This document shows positions 25,534 through 34,526 of a stretch of 64,000 bases of DNA, piece after piece. The position numbers and the translations under genes were made by a program. The stretch lies in NCBI GenBank assembly GCA_964631965.1, contig CAZWAR010000001.1:1-64000 (forward strand). Reading direction: 5' to 3'. Source of the stretch: CAIQPS01 sp964631965 (GTDB taxonomy: Bacteria; Actinomycetota; Thermoleophilia; RBG-16-64-13). The notes beneath the pieces were generated by a model, which did not search any database, was not told where the DNA came from, and saw only the letters and a list, made by a program, of their open reading frames with translations. The stretch's first letter is position 1. Each line of letters starts with the position of its first letter.

Positions 25534-27024
25534 TCAGGCCCTGGTTGCGTCCCTGGCGATGCCGCGTATCGTGCTGCGGAAGACCAGCTGATGCACAGGC
25601 CACAGCCCGTACCAGTACACATGCCCCAGCAGACCGACCGGGTCCCACAGCGCAGTCTGAACGAGGCGGGTTCCCCCTTTCTGCAGCGGAACCAACTCGA
25701 ACTGCAGCCAGCCTCTACCGGGCATGCGCATCTCGGCTGCCAGTCGCAGCAGCCGGTCCGGCTCCACCTGCTCCACCCTCCAGAAATCGAGGGTGTCCCC
25801 GGGGATCACGCACACGGGGTCGCGACGACCGCGGCGAGAACCGACTCCGCCGCTCACCTGGTCGAGCAGCCCGCGAAGTCTCCAGAGCCAGGTCCATCCG
25901 TACCAGCCCTTGCGGCCACCGAGACACAGCACCGCTCCGAACACGTCGGAGACGGGACTGGGCACCTCGATCACGCGGCGATCGGCATAACGGCGACCCT
26001 CGCGCCCCGTTGACCTCGGCCTCCTGTCCGGGGAGGAGGAACCCGCGTCGCTCCAACGCGTATCCGCGTACTCGCTGTCCTCGCGCTTGAGCGCGCGGGC
26101 AATGGCCGCTTCCAGTCCCATGGGGTGGATGCCCGGGAAATCACGGGTTGCGGCATCGTTGGTCACCAGGGTCTCGTTGCGCAGACCCTCGAGAAGATGA
26201 CGTCCGACGCCATAGTACAGAGGAGTGACCAGAGCGAGCCAGGCCGACGACAGGCGCGGGGTCAGCAGCGGCACCCTCACCATCAGTCGGAACAGGCCCT
26301 GCGATCGCGCGTACGCCAGCATCATGCCCTCGTAGGAGACTTTGTCCAGGCCTCCTATCTCGTACACGGTACAGCGCCGGGGAAGCCGCACCTCGAGGGC
26401 CTCCAGGAGATACGCGACGACGTCCTCCACGGCGATGGGCTGGGTCAGAGTCCTCACCCAGCGCGGTGTGAGCATCACCGGTAGGTGGTCGACCAGCGCT
26501 CGGATCATCTCGAACGATATCGATCCGCTGCCGAGTATTACCGAGGCACGGAATTCGACTACCTCAGCTCCACTCTCACAGAGACGGCGGCCGACGTCCT
26601 GCCGGCTGGCGAGATGCGGAGAGAGGGCATCGCGGGAGCTACCCAGACCGCCCAGATACACGATGCGCCTCACCCCGGCGACGCGGGCGGCCTCGGCGAA
26701 GTTCCGCGCCGCGGCTCGCTCCTGCTCCTCGAGGTCGGCGGTAGCGGTGCCGAGCGAGTGCACCAGGTAGTAGGCGACATCGACACCGGCGAGAGCCTCG
26801 GTCAGAGACTGCGGCTCGAATACATCGCCTCGCACGACTTCGGTGCTGTCGGCTACGCGCGGGATGAAGGAGGCCGGCGCCCGCTCGGGGCGCAGCCGCT
26901 CGGGATGTCGCACCACGACACGCAGCGGGTGGCCGGTCGACTCGAGCGGCTTGATGAGCCGCCCACCTATGTAGCCGGTCGCCCCGGTAAGCAGGACGCG
27001 CCCCTCGGCGTGCCCTTCGTGCAC
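25534..27024 (-). CDS. NAD(P)-binding SDR-type protein with DUF2867 domain
   Basis: This 496-residue protein begins, at a GTG at 27024 with a GAGAGG site, just before the Rossmann motif LLTGATGYIGG. The atypical-SDR half (residues 1-300) has YYLVHSLG and RIVYLGGLG. The C-terminal half matches DUF2867 (YGWTWLWRLRGLLDQVSGG, then DPVGLLGHVYWYGLWPVHQLVF). This fusion is common in actinobacteria, but its substrate is unknown. A TTG at 27060 is an alternative start that would overlap the upstream regulator gene. The regulator gene ends just before it, so the two may be co-transcribed. Confidence 0.75.
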   Translation of the reverse strand: MHEGHAEGRVLLTGATGYIGGRLIKPLESTGHPLRVVVRHPERLRPERAPASFIPRVADSTEVVRGDVFEPQSLTEALAGVDVAYYLVHSLGTATADLEEQERAAARNFAEAARVAGVRRIVYLGGLGSSRDALSPHLASRQDVGRRLCESGAEVVEFRASVILGSGSISFEMIRALVDHLPVMLTPRWVRTLTQPIAVEDVVAYLLEALEVRLPRRCTVYEIGGLDKVSYEGMMLAYARSQGLFRLMVRVPLLTPRLSSAWLALVTPLYYGVGRHLLEGLRNETLVTNDAATRDFPGIHPMGLEAAIARALKREDSEYADTRWSDAGSSSPDRRPRSTGREGRRYADRRVIEVPSPVSDVFGAVLCLGGRKGWYGWTWLWRLRGLLDQVSGGVGSRRGRRDPVCVIPGDTLDFWRVEQVEPDRLLRLAAEMRMPGRGWLQFELVPLQKGGTRLVQTALWDPVGLLGHVYWYGLWPVHQLVFRSTIRGIARDATRA

Positions 27025-27049
27025 GTCGCGCGGCCTCTCATCGCCTGGG

Positions 27050-29299
27050 TCAAGGAACAAGGTCCAACCCCGTTCTCTGGATCTTGAGGGCCAGATCGAG
27101 CTCAGTCCTCGTTCCCGTCTGCGAGAGGTCGGCCCCGAGGATCCTCTCCACCCGATCCAACCGGTGACGTAAGGTGTTCTCGTGCACCTTGAGATACCCG
27201 GCGGCCACCTTCAGCACGCCTCCGGCCGCCAGGAAGGCGGCAAGCGTGGTGATCAAACTGTCGTTGTGCTGCCGATCATGATCGAGCAGTGGCCCCAGCG
27301 CATCGTCGCGGAAGGCTCGAAGCACTTCACCGTCGCGAACGCTGGACAGGAGACGAAAAACGCCGAGATCGCGGAAGGTGAACTCGCTCCGCCCCGGTGT
27401 CACTCTGGAGCCGAGCTCAATACTGAGCTCGGCCTCGCGCCAGACCCGAGGATAGTCGGCAACTGCGGTGCAGAGCGTGCCCACCCCTAACAGGAGACGG
27501 AGGCCCAATTCCTTTTCGAGTTCGACCCTCGCGGCCATGAGAGACGGCGGAGAGTACCGGCCCCTATCCTTGCCGGCCGGCAGCAGCAGAACCGCGCCCT
27601 TTCCGCGCGGGAACACTCCGGCTCCGGGAAGCAGACGGGAGAGACGCCGCTCCATTCGCTCGAGCATCGAGCCGAGCGAAGCAGGCTCTGCCGGGAGGAC
27701 GTTCACCACCCAGTGCGGTTTGTTGAGGTCCTGTCCGAACCGGTAGCCCCGTTCGATGAGGCCGGCTGCATCCGAGCTCGCGGTAAGCAGATCGGTGATG
27801 AACTCTCCCTGCAAGCGGTGCTCGACTTCCAAAACGGCCCGCTGCTTCAGCATCTCCAGAGCGATCATGCTGAGCGCGTATTCGATCGTGGTCGCGTCCG
27901 AACTGGAAAGAGTCGCCGGGCCGGAGCCCACGATGAGATACCCGAGATGTTGGTCTCCGCCTGTGATTGCAGCGCTGATGGCGCGTTCCCGCCCGGCTCT
28001 GAGAGCGATCCGCCAATCGGGGATGTTCTGAGAGCCGCGCTCCCGCGCCTGCGTCTCCAGCGCCGCCAGATCTTCGGCCTCGGCGGCCGCGGTCGGTGTT
28101 CTATAGACAAGGCTTCCGAACTCGTCGAGCACGCTGAGGGGGCGCCTGATGAGTCTGTGCAACCGCTCTCCCACCCCGGGTATGCCCGTGCCTGCCAGCG
28201 CCCTTTGATTGAGCTCCAGGTGCACGTCGAGGATGCGCTGCAGATCGTCGTGCTGTTCCTTCGTGATGGCCTGCAACCTCTCCAGCTCCGCCGTGCGCTT
28301 GGACTCCTGCTGCATCAGCCGCGCGTTGTCGAGCGTGGCGCCGATGTGGCTGGAGAGGATTTCGAGGATCTCGACATCCTCTTCGTTGAAATCCCGGTCG
28401 AAGCGGTTGGCCACAATGACCACCCCGATGCGCCTCCCGGCCCGTGCGAGCGGCACGCAGATCATCTTGGACAGGCCGAACAACGACACGATCTCCTGGC
28501 GGCAGCAGGGGTCCGAGAAGCAGTCGTTTCCCAGGTAAGGTCTGCCGGTGGAGAACACCCCCCAGGCCGCTCCGCCCGTGTCCACCGTCACCTGGTATTT
28601 GTCGACCATCTCGTCCTCGAAGAATCCGAACGCGGGCGCCTGGAGACGAAGTTTCTGCGATGCCGGGTCATAGAGGAGCACGCCTGCTTTGGTCGCTCCG
28701 AGGAGGGCCGGAAGCTTGGTGATGATCCTCGCCACCACATTCTCGAAAGCGAGTTCCAGACCTATGTCGTCATCGAGCTGGGCGATTGCCGACAGGCCCT
28801 CGCAGCGGGTGGACAACTCGTCGAACTGCGAGGCGTTGCACACGGCGATGGCCGCGTGTTGGATGACCGGCATAGGCAGCGTGGGTCCCGAGGCCGTGCG
28901 GTCCACCACCACCACAAGAGCGCCGAGCAGGGTGTCATGCAGGCGAAGGACGTGCACGTCCACCCGTTCGTCCGCTGCCCCGACCGGAGCGGCATCCACC
29001 CCCAGGTCGTGCCACCCGCGCTGATCGGGCAGCGGCGGTCTTTCGCTGAGTGTGGTGGAGACTGCTTGGGCCGCGTCGGCCGACATGCCCGATCGAGCCA
29101 CGGTCCGATACGGGGGCTGCCCGGCCGAGGCCAGGAGCAGAGCGGCCGCTCGGGCAGCACCGGACTGGACGATGGTCTCAGGGATCAAGGGGAAGAGATC
29201 GTCGGAGGCAAGAGCCTCGAGCCAGCTCATCGACGCACCGACCAGCGCTGCAACCGCCGCGCCGCGATCCTGGGCGTTCACGTGCTCATTGGAGGCCAT
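27050..29299 (-). CDS. GAF-domain PucR/CdaR-like transcriptional regulator
   Basis: This 749-residue regulator has an N-terminal region of about 180 residues with a possible degenerate GAF fold. A clear GAF domain follows at roughly 180-340, with MICVPLARAGRRIGVVIVANR and FNEEDVEILEILSSHIGATL. A CdaR-like middle region lies at about 370-640. The C-terminal PucR helix-turn-helix spans about 690-745 (AAGYLKVHENTLRHRLDRVERI). Cysteines in the GAF (FSDPCCRQEI) could bind a metal or redox ligand. It likely senses a small molecule and controls the SDR gene downstream or the divergent BON gene; neither is proven. Confidence 0.82.
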   Translation of the reverse strand: MASNEHVNAQDRGAAVAALVGASMSWLEALASDDLFPLIPETIVQSGAARAAALLLASAGQPPYRTVARSGMSADAAQAVSTTLSERPPLPDQRGWHDLGVDAAPVGAADERVDVHVLRLHDTLLGALVVVVDRTASGPTLPMPVIQHAAIAVCNASQFDELSTRCEGLSAIAQLDDDIGLELAFENVVARIITKLPALLGATKAGVLLYDPASQKLRLQAPAFGFFEDEMVDKYQVTVDTGGAAWGVFSTGRPYLGNDCFSDPCCRQEIVSLFGLSKMICVPLARAGRRIGVVIVANRFDRDFNEEDVEILEILSSHIGATLDNARLMQQESKRTAELERLQAITKEQHDDLQRILDVHLELNQRALAGTGIPGVGERLHRLIRRPLSVLDEFGSLVYRTPTAAAEAEDLAALETQARERGSQNIPDWRIALRAGRERAISAAITGGDQHLGYLIVGSGPATLSSSDATTIEYALSMIALEMLKQRAVLEVEHRLQGEFITDLLTASSDAAGLIERGYRFGQDLNKPHWVVNVLPAEPASLGSMLERMERRLSRLLPGAGVFPRGKGAVLLLPAGKDRGRYSPPSLMAARVELEKELGLRLLLGVGTLCTAVADYPRVWREAELSIELGSRVTPGRSEFTFRDLGVFRLLSSVRDGEVLRAFRDDALGPLLDHDRQHNDSLITTLAAFLAAGGVLKVAAGYLKVHENTLRHRLDRVERILGADLSQTGTRTELDLALKIQRTGLDLVP

Positions 29300-29564
29300 A
29301 ACTACTCCGGATCAAAGGCTGATGGTACGAGTCTATCACCGGCATGATGTGGTCGCGCCACAATAGAAGGCTCCTCAGTTGTGTCATAACCACATATGCC
29401 TGCTGGGAATGGAGGATATCCACCGGAAAAACAGAGAGAAATGTCGGCCGCCCACATACGCCCGCTCCAGTGTGCACTCGACAATATGAACAGGCGACCC
29501 GTCGGATGCTGCGAGTCCGACAGCTCAAGACGCCAAGAGAGACCCAGACGTAAGGAGGATGGTA

Positions 29565-30050
29565 ATGAAGACCGATCGCTCACTGAGGCAGCAGATAGTA
29601 GCAGCATTGGAGGAAGATCCGAGCTTGCCGGCAGAAAGCATAGCGGTCTGCGTGCACGACGAAGTGGCCAGTCTCCACGGCTGTGTCTCCACTCCCGAGC
29701 AAATGACCCGGGCCGAGCGCATTGCCCAGTCGGTACGCGGTGTGCGTGCTCTGACGAGCGACATCGAAGTCGAGCCGGGGCCCGCTCCGGCAGCATTCAG
29801 CGATGGTGATCTTGCTCGGGCGATCCGGAACGAGTTCAAGCAGAAGCCTCATCTGGGATTCGACCAGATATTCGTGAAGGTCAAACGGCGCGTCGTCACC
29901 CTCGAAGGCGAAGTCAACTGGCTCTATCAGGTCAGACTGGCCGAGCAGTACGTGAGGCAGACCGGCGGAGCGAAAGACATCGTCAACCTGGTCGAGGCCA
30001 GGCACAACCGCGGGGCGGCGGCCCGCCCGGTCGAACGCGTAGCCGTCTAG
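29565..30050 (+). CDS. Double BON-domain protein
   Basis: This 161-residue protein has two BON domains, about residues 5-70 (LRQQIVAALEEDP and GCVSTPEQMTRAERIAQSV) and 80-148 (AIRNEFKQKPHLGFDQIFVK and LEGEVNWLYQVRLAEQYV). BON domains bind phospholipid or membrane surfaces. No signal peptide is visible, so it is probably cytoplasmic. The ATG at 29565 fits the TAAGGAGG site better than the ATG six bases earlier. It is divergent from the GAF-PucR gene, with about 265 bases of shared upstream region, and converges with hutU. Confidence 0.8.
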   Translation: MKTDRSLRQQIVAALEEDPSLPAESIAVCVHDEVASLHGCVSTPEQMTRAERIAQSVRGVRALTSDIEVEPGPAPAAFSDGDLARAIRNEFKQKPHLGFDQIFVKVKRRVVTLEGEVNWLYQVRLAEQYVRQTGGAKDIVNLVEARHNRGAAARPVERVAV

Positions 30051-30098
30051 CACGCTGGTGCAGAGTGGAATCCCAACGAGGAGCCTGCTGATCGGGGA

Positions 30099-32231
30099 CT
30101 ACTCAGGAGCCGGCCTGTCAGTCGGACGCCCGCCCAGATCCTGCAGTAGTCCCTCGTCCACGATGTGGGGCATGGTGATGTGGCCGCCACCCGGTGCCAT
30201 GTACCCGGGGGCCGCCCCAGACCCGCCCACGCTATGCCGCTCCTTCCCCGCCGCCTGTCGTTCCGTCGTCTGTCGCTCGTTCCAGGCGGAGGCCGTCTCC
30301 ATGGCCGGCTCGTTCCGCGCCCATGCCCGCCGGGCCACCCCGCCCATCACGTCCCAGTCAACGGCCGACCGGATAATGCCGTCCACCCGCTCGGAGCCGT
30401 CAAGCACCAGTCCGAAGCCGGTGTTTATGGCCCGGCCGATACCCACTCCCCCGCCGTTCGAGGCCACCACCAAGGTCATCCCCCGGGCGGCGTTCCCGGC
30501 CCAGCAGTGGAAGGCCATGTCGGCCATGATGTTGGAGCCGTCGTAGATGTTGCTTGTCTCCCGATAGGGCGAGTCGGTGCCGGAGACGTCGTGATGGTCA
30601 CGCCCGATGATGATAGGGCCGATGTCGCCCCGGCGCACCAGGTCGTTGAAAGCCAGAGCGATACGCACGCGCCCTTCGCCGTCGGCATAGAGGATACGAG
30701 CCTGAGAGCCCACCACCAGGTGGTTCTTGGCGGCATCTCTCACCCAGATATAGTTGTCCCGGTCCTGCCAGCAGCGCTCCGGGTCGATGCAGGCCATCGC
30801 CACAGCGTCCGTCCGCTTCAGATCGGCTGGGGCGAGGCTGGTGCACACCCAGCGGAAGGGGCCGTAGCCCCTGTCGAAGCAGAGGGGGCCCATGATGTGC
30901 TCGACGTACGACGGGTAGACGAACCCCTCCTTGGTGTCGGCGCCGTTGGCAGCCACTTCGTGGACGCCTGCCTCGAAAACCGCCTTCAAGAAGCTGTTGC
31001 CGTAGTCCCAGAAATGGGTACCCCGCTCCGCCATCACCCCGATCAACTCGATCTGCTTACGTAGCGATGCGTCCACCCGCCGGCGGTATTCGGTAGGATC
31101 GCTCGCCAGGAGCGTGCGGGAGGCCGCGAAATCCAGACCCTGGGGCACGTAGCCGCCGTCGTAGGCTGCGTGACAGGAAGTCTGGTCTGAGGCCAATTGC
31201 ACCAGGACGTAATTGTCCACCGCGTACTGCCACAGGTCCACCACGTTCCCGTGGTAGGCGATGGAGAGCGGGGTGCGAGCGGCGCGCGCAGCCGCCGCCC
31301 AGACGAAGGCCTGGCCGAGGTCCGAGGTGACCCGCTGCACCCAACCCTGGGAGCGGCGGGTCTCGATACGCGACAAGTCAACCTCGGCAACGATGCTCAC
31401 CGCGCCCGCAATGTCGGCGGCCTTGGGTTGGGCGCCGCTCATGCCCCCCAGCCCGGAACTGACGTACAGCACACCCGCCAGATCCTGGTCTTGCGGGACG
31501 CCCAGGTACAGCCGCCCGGCGTTCAGCAGCGTCAGGTACGTCCCATGCACGATCCCCTGCGGCCCGATGTACATCCAGCCACCCGCGGTCATCTGGCCGT
31601 AGTTGGCCACTCCGAGCTGGGCGGCCTCGTGGAAGTCGGCTGCGTTGTCGAACTCGCCCACCATGAGGCCGTTGGTATTGATGACCCGAGGGGCATCTCG
31701 ATGGCTGGGGAACAGGCCGACCGGATGTCCCGACGCCACCACCAGGGTCTGCTGTTCGGTCATCTGCTCAAGGTACTGCTTCACCAGTCGGTACTGCATC
31801 CAGTTCTGGAACACCTGGCCGGTCTCCCCATAGGTCACCAGTTCGTAGGGGTAGAGAGCCACGGCGAAATCGAGGTTGTTGTCGATGTTGAGTTGTAGGG
31901 CCCTCGCCTCGAGGATGCCGCTGTACCGATCCACGGGCCGCGCCTTGATGTTGCCGTCCGTTTCAGCGAGCAGCACCCCGCCCGGTCCGCGCTCTCCCGG
32001 CCGCGGGCGGAACCGATACCCGTAGATGCGGCCTCGCTCCCTCAGTTCGGCCAAGAACTCGGGCGCGACCGCTTCGTGTAGTCCCGGTGGCACGTAGCGA
32101 AGGGCGTTCTTCAAGGCGAGAACGGTCTGCCGGGGCGTGAGGCTGTAACCTCGGTCGGGAGCCTGGCGGATACCCGGCGTGAACAGCGGGGCCGGGGGCA
32201 ACTCCTCGGGTAGGCCGAAGGTCACCGGCAT
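30099..32231 (-). CDS. hutU: Urocanate hydratase, long form
   Basis: This 710-residue urocanase converts urocanate to imidazolonepropionate using tightly bound NAD. The family signature GLGGMSGAQPKAADIAG and the motifs YNGQMTAGGWMYIGPQG-like (here VANYGQMTAGGWMYIGPQG) and SGHPVGLFPSH are present. It is longer than the roughly 557-residue common bacterial form and resembles the long class. A low-complexity tail follows residue about 660 (Gln/Glu-rich, then GGGHITMPHIVDEG). It is the last gene of the hut operon, after ftcD, with a 75-base gap. Confidence 0.93.
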   Translation of the reverse strand: MPVTFGLPEELPPAPLFTPGIRQAPDRGYSLTPRQTVLALKNALRYVPPGLHEAVAPEFLAELRERGRIYGYRFRPRPGERGPGGVLLAETDGNIKARPVDRYSGILEARALQLNIDNNLDFAVALYPYELVTYGETGQVFQNWMQYRLVKQYLEQMTEQQTLVVASGHPVGLFPSHRDAPRVINTNGLMVGEFDNAADFHEAAQLGVANYGQMTAGGWMYIGPQGIVHGTYLTLLNAGRLYLGVPQDQDLAGVLYVSSGLGGMSGAQPKAADIAGAVSIVAEVDLSRIETRRSQGWVQRVTSDLGQAFVWAAAARAARTPLSIAYHGNVVDLWQYAVDNYVLVQLASDQTSCHAAYDGGYVPQGLDFAASRTLLASDPTEYRRRVDASLRKQIELIGVMAERGTHFWDYGNSFLKAVFEAGVHEVAANGADTKEGFVYPSYVEHIMGPLCFDRGYGPFRWVCTSLAPADLKRTDAVAMACIDPERCWQDRDNYIWVRDAAKNHLVVGSQARILYADGEGRVRIALAFNDLVRRGDIGPIIIGRDHHDVSGTDSPYRETSNIYDGSNIMADMAFHCWAGNAARGMTLVVASNGGGVGIGRAINTGFGLVLDGSERVDGIIRSAVDWDVMGGVARRAWARNEPAMETASAWNERQTTERQAAGKERHSVGGSGAAPGYMAPGGGHITMPHIVDEGLLQDLGGRPTDRPAPE

Positions 32232-32306
32232 GGCTGCAGCGCCGAGAACGTGACCGGTTCCGGCGGCGCGGTGTCCGGCGTGGAGGTCGCGGACAACGTC
32301 ACGTCC

Positions 32307-33200
32307 TCACACCTCCAAAAGCCGGCTCTCGACGATCTGACTCGGGGAGAACTCGTGCATCTGCATGTAGTACCGGAGGGCCTCGGTGAAGGCGTCGAGC
32401 GGCGCCAGACCGATGAGCTCGCATCCGGCCACGGCCACGCCGTACCGGGCTGCCTCCGAACGTACCGTCTCCAGAACGCGGTGGACCGGGGTCTTCTCGT
32501 ATTGCAGGATATCCATGGATACCTGTACCTGGCCCTTGTCCTCCAAAGCGACACCCATGGCGCGCACGTGGCGGAATCCCCCACTCGAGAAGCGCACCGC
32601 CTCGGCGATTCGCCGGGCCACGGACAGGTCGGCCGTGGCCAGGTTGACGTTGAAGGCTACGAGGGGGAAGCGCACCCCCACGATCGAGGCGCCCGAGCGC
32701 TCGTTGAAGACCGCCGGACCGACGTCCGGCGCGCCTTCCGGGGTAGAGATCCTGGCTGCCAGCCCCTCGTACTCGCCCCGCCGCACGTCGGGCAGCGATT
32801 GCCGCTCGGGGCGGGTAGCCGCATCCTGGTAGTAATAAACGGGCACTCCCTGCTCGCCGATCCACTCCCCGAGCCGCCGCGCCACGGCCACCGCCTCCTC
32901 GGTGGTGACGCCCCGAAGCGGGACGAACGGGATCACGTCCACCGCGCCCAACCGGGGATGGGCTCCCTCGTGCGTGCGCATGTCGATGACCGCGAAGGCT
33001 TCCCGGCACAGAGCCTGGGTCCCGATAAGGACGGCCTCCGGTTCCCCCGCATACGTGAGAACCGCCCTGTTGTGGTCGGCGTCTGCGCTCCAGTCGAGCA
33101 ACTCCACTCCGGGCGTGTTCCTGACGGCCGCCACCATTCGTTCGAGCGCGGCGGGGTCACGCCCTTCGCTGACGTTGGGAACGCACTCGATGAGCCTCAC
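32307..33200 (-). CDS. ftcD: Glutamate formimidoyltransferase
   Basis: This 297-residue protein corresponds to the formiminotransferase domain only. It starts LIECVPNVSEGRD, has DMRTHEGAHPRLGAVDVIPF and GVALEDKGQVQVSMDI. It transfers the formimino group of formiminoglutamate to tetrahydrofolate, ending histidine degradation. The cyclodeaminase half of eukaryotic FTCD is absent, so a separate FchA must act elsewhere. The start is a GTG at 33200 with a GGGGGAGG site, placed just after the hutI stop. The product links histidine breakdown to the folate one-carbon pool used by the MetF genes. Confidence 0.93.
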   Translation of the reverse strand: MRLIECVPNVSEGRDPAALERMVAAVRNTPGVELLDWSADADHNRAVLTYAGEPEAVLIGTQALCREAFAVIDMRTHEGAHPRLGAVDVIPFVPLRGVTTEEAVAVARRLGEWIGEQGVPVYYYQDAATRPERQSLPDVRRGEYEGLAARISTPEGAPDVGPAVFNERSGASIVGVRFPLVAFNVNLATADLSVARRIAEAVRFSSGGFRHVRAMGVALEDKGQVQVSMDILQYEKTPVHRVLETVRSEAARYGVAVAGCELIGLAPLDAFTEALRYYMQMHEFSPSQIVESRLLEV

Positions 33201-33203
33201 CTG

Positions 33204-34526
33204 TCACTCCTCCCCCACAGTGTCCCTCTTGACCACCCGCTTGCCGTCCTTGAATACCCTCCACACCGGGTTCATCCCGTACCGGTACGGCACCTCCACC
33301 CCGCGGGAGTAGTCGAGGATAACGATATCGGCCTTCTTGCCGACCTCCAGGCTGCCCACCTCGTCGTCTGCAGCGAGCGCTGTCGCCGCTTCTATGGTGA
33401 TGGCCCTGATCACCTCGTCGGCCGTCATCCGCAACTGCGAGCAGCCCATAGTGGCCATGAGCCAGAGATTTTGCGTGGGGCTCGACCCGGGGTTGAAGTC
33501 GGTGCTGAGCGCCACTCTCACCCCCGCTTCCAGCATTTGCCGAGCCGGAGCATACCCGCCCTGTCCCAGGAAGAACGTGGCCCCCGGCAGCAGGACCGCG
33601 ACGGGCGGGCGTTTGCCGTTCCCCCCATTCGCCAGTGCCGCGATCCCCGCGTAGCTCACGTGGTCGAGATGGTCCACCGAGACCGCCCCCAGCCCCGCGG
33701 CCATCTCGGTGCCGCCCAGATAGCTGAGCTGATCGGCATGGAGCTTCGGGAGCAGGCCGTGCTCAAGGCCGGCCTCGAGGACGCACCGGCACTGCTCCAC
33801 GGTGAACGCCCCACGCTCGCAGAAGGCATCGCAGAAACGGGCGAGCTTCTTCTTGGCCACCAGTGGAATGATCTTCTTGACGACTACCTTCACGAAATCG
33901 TCGGCCTTGTCCGCGTACTCGACGGGCACAACGTGGGCGGCGAGCAGCGTGGGCACGACGTCGACCGGATGGGCCAGCGCCACGTCACGATACACCTCGA
34001 GCAACCTGATCTCCTGTTCGAGGGACAACCCGTACCCGCTTTTCGCCTCGACCGTCGTCACTCCGTAGCGCAGGAAGCGGTCGAGACGCTTGCGCGCGAG
34101 CGCCCGAAGCACCTCGTCGCTGGCGTTCCGGGTGGCGTGCACCGTTGCGGGTATGCCCCCTCCCGCTTCCTGGACCTGCTGATAGGTGACCCCGGCCACA
34201 CGGAGTTGGAACTCGTCGGCTCTATCCCCGGCCCAGGCCAGGTGGCAGTGGCACTCTATCAGTCCGGGCATGACCACCCTGCCGTCGGCATCCAGCGTCT
34301 CGCCACCCCGCATCAGCCGCACCTCTTCCATGAGCGCCGCCTCGGGCCCCACCCAGACGATGCGGCCTTCCCGGACGGCTATCGCGCCATCCGTGATACG
34401 ACCCACGCCGAGGCGGCCCTCCTCGTCGCGACCGTCGGCTTTGCAGGTGAGCACCTCCGAGGCACCCTTAATGACGAAATCAGCTTCGATCCAGGTCGTA
34501 GACCCGTCCACGTTCGGTCCCTTCAT
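33204..34526 (-). CDS. hutI: Imidazolonepropionase
   Basis: This 440-residue amidohydrolase-fold enzyme hydrolyses imidazolonepropionate to formiminoglutamate. Family motifs include GLIECHCHLAWAGDR (HxH metal pair with Cys between), EAKSGYGLSLEQEIRLLEV, KLHADQLSYLGG and ALSTDFNPGSSPTQN. The first motif has Cys where Thr is usual (HCH instead of HTH), which should still allow metal binding. Its ATG overlaps the hutH stop (ATGA), and it is followed three bases later by ftcD. The operon is tightly coupled. Confidence 0.93.
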   Translation of the reverse strand: MKGPNVDGSTTWIEADFVIKGASEVLTCKADGRDEEGRLGVGRITDGAIAVREGRIVWVGPEAALMEEVRLMRGGETLDADGRVVMPGLIECHCHLAWAGDRADEFQLRVAGVTYQQVQEAGGGIPATVHATRNASDEVLRALARKRLDRFLRYGVTTVEAKSGYGLSLEQEIRLLEVYRDVALAHPVDVVPTLLAAHVVPVEYADKADDFVKVVVKKIIPLVAKKKLARFCDAFCERGAFTVEQCRCVLEAGLEHGLLPKLHADQLSYLGGTEMAAGLGAVSVDHLDHVSYAGIAALANGGNGKRPPVAVLLPGATFFLGQGGYAPARQMLEAGVRVALSTDFNPGSSPTQNLWLMATMGCSQLRMTADEVIRAITIEAATALAADDEVGSLEVGKKADIVILDYSRGVEVPYRYGMNPVWRVFKDGKRVVKRDTVGEE

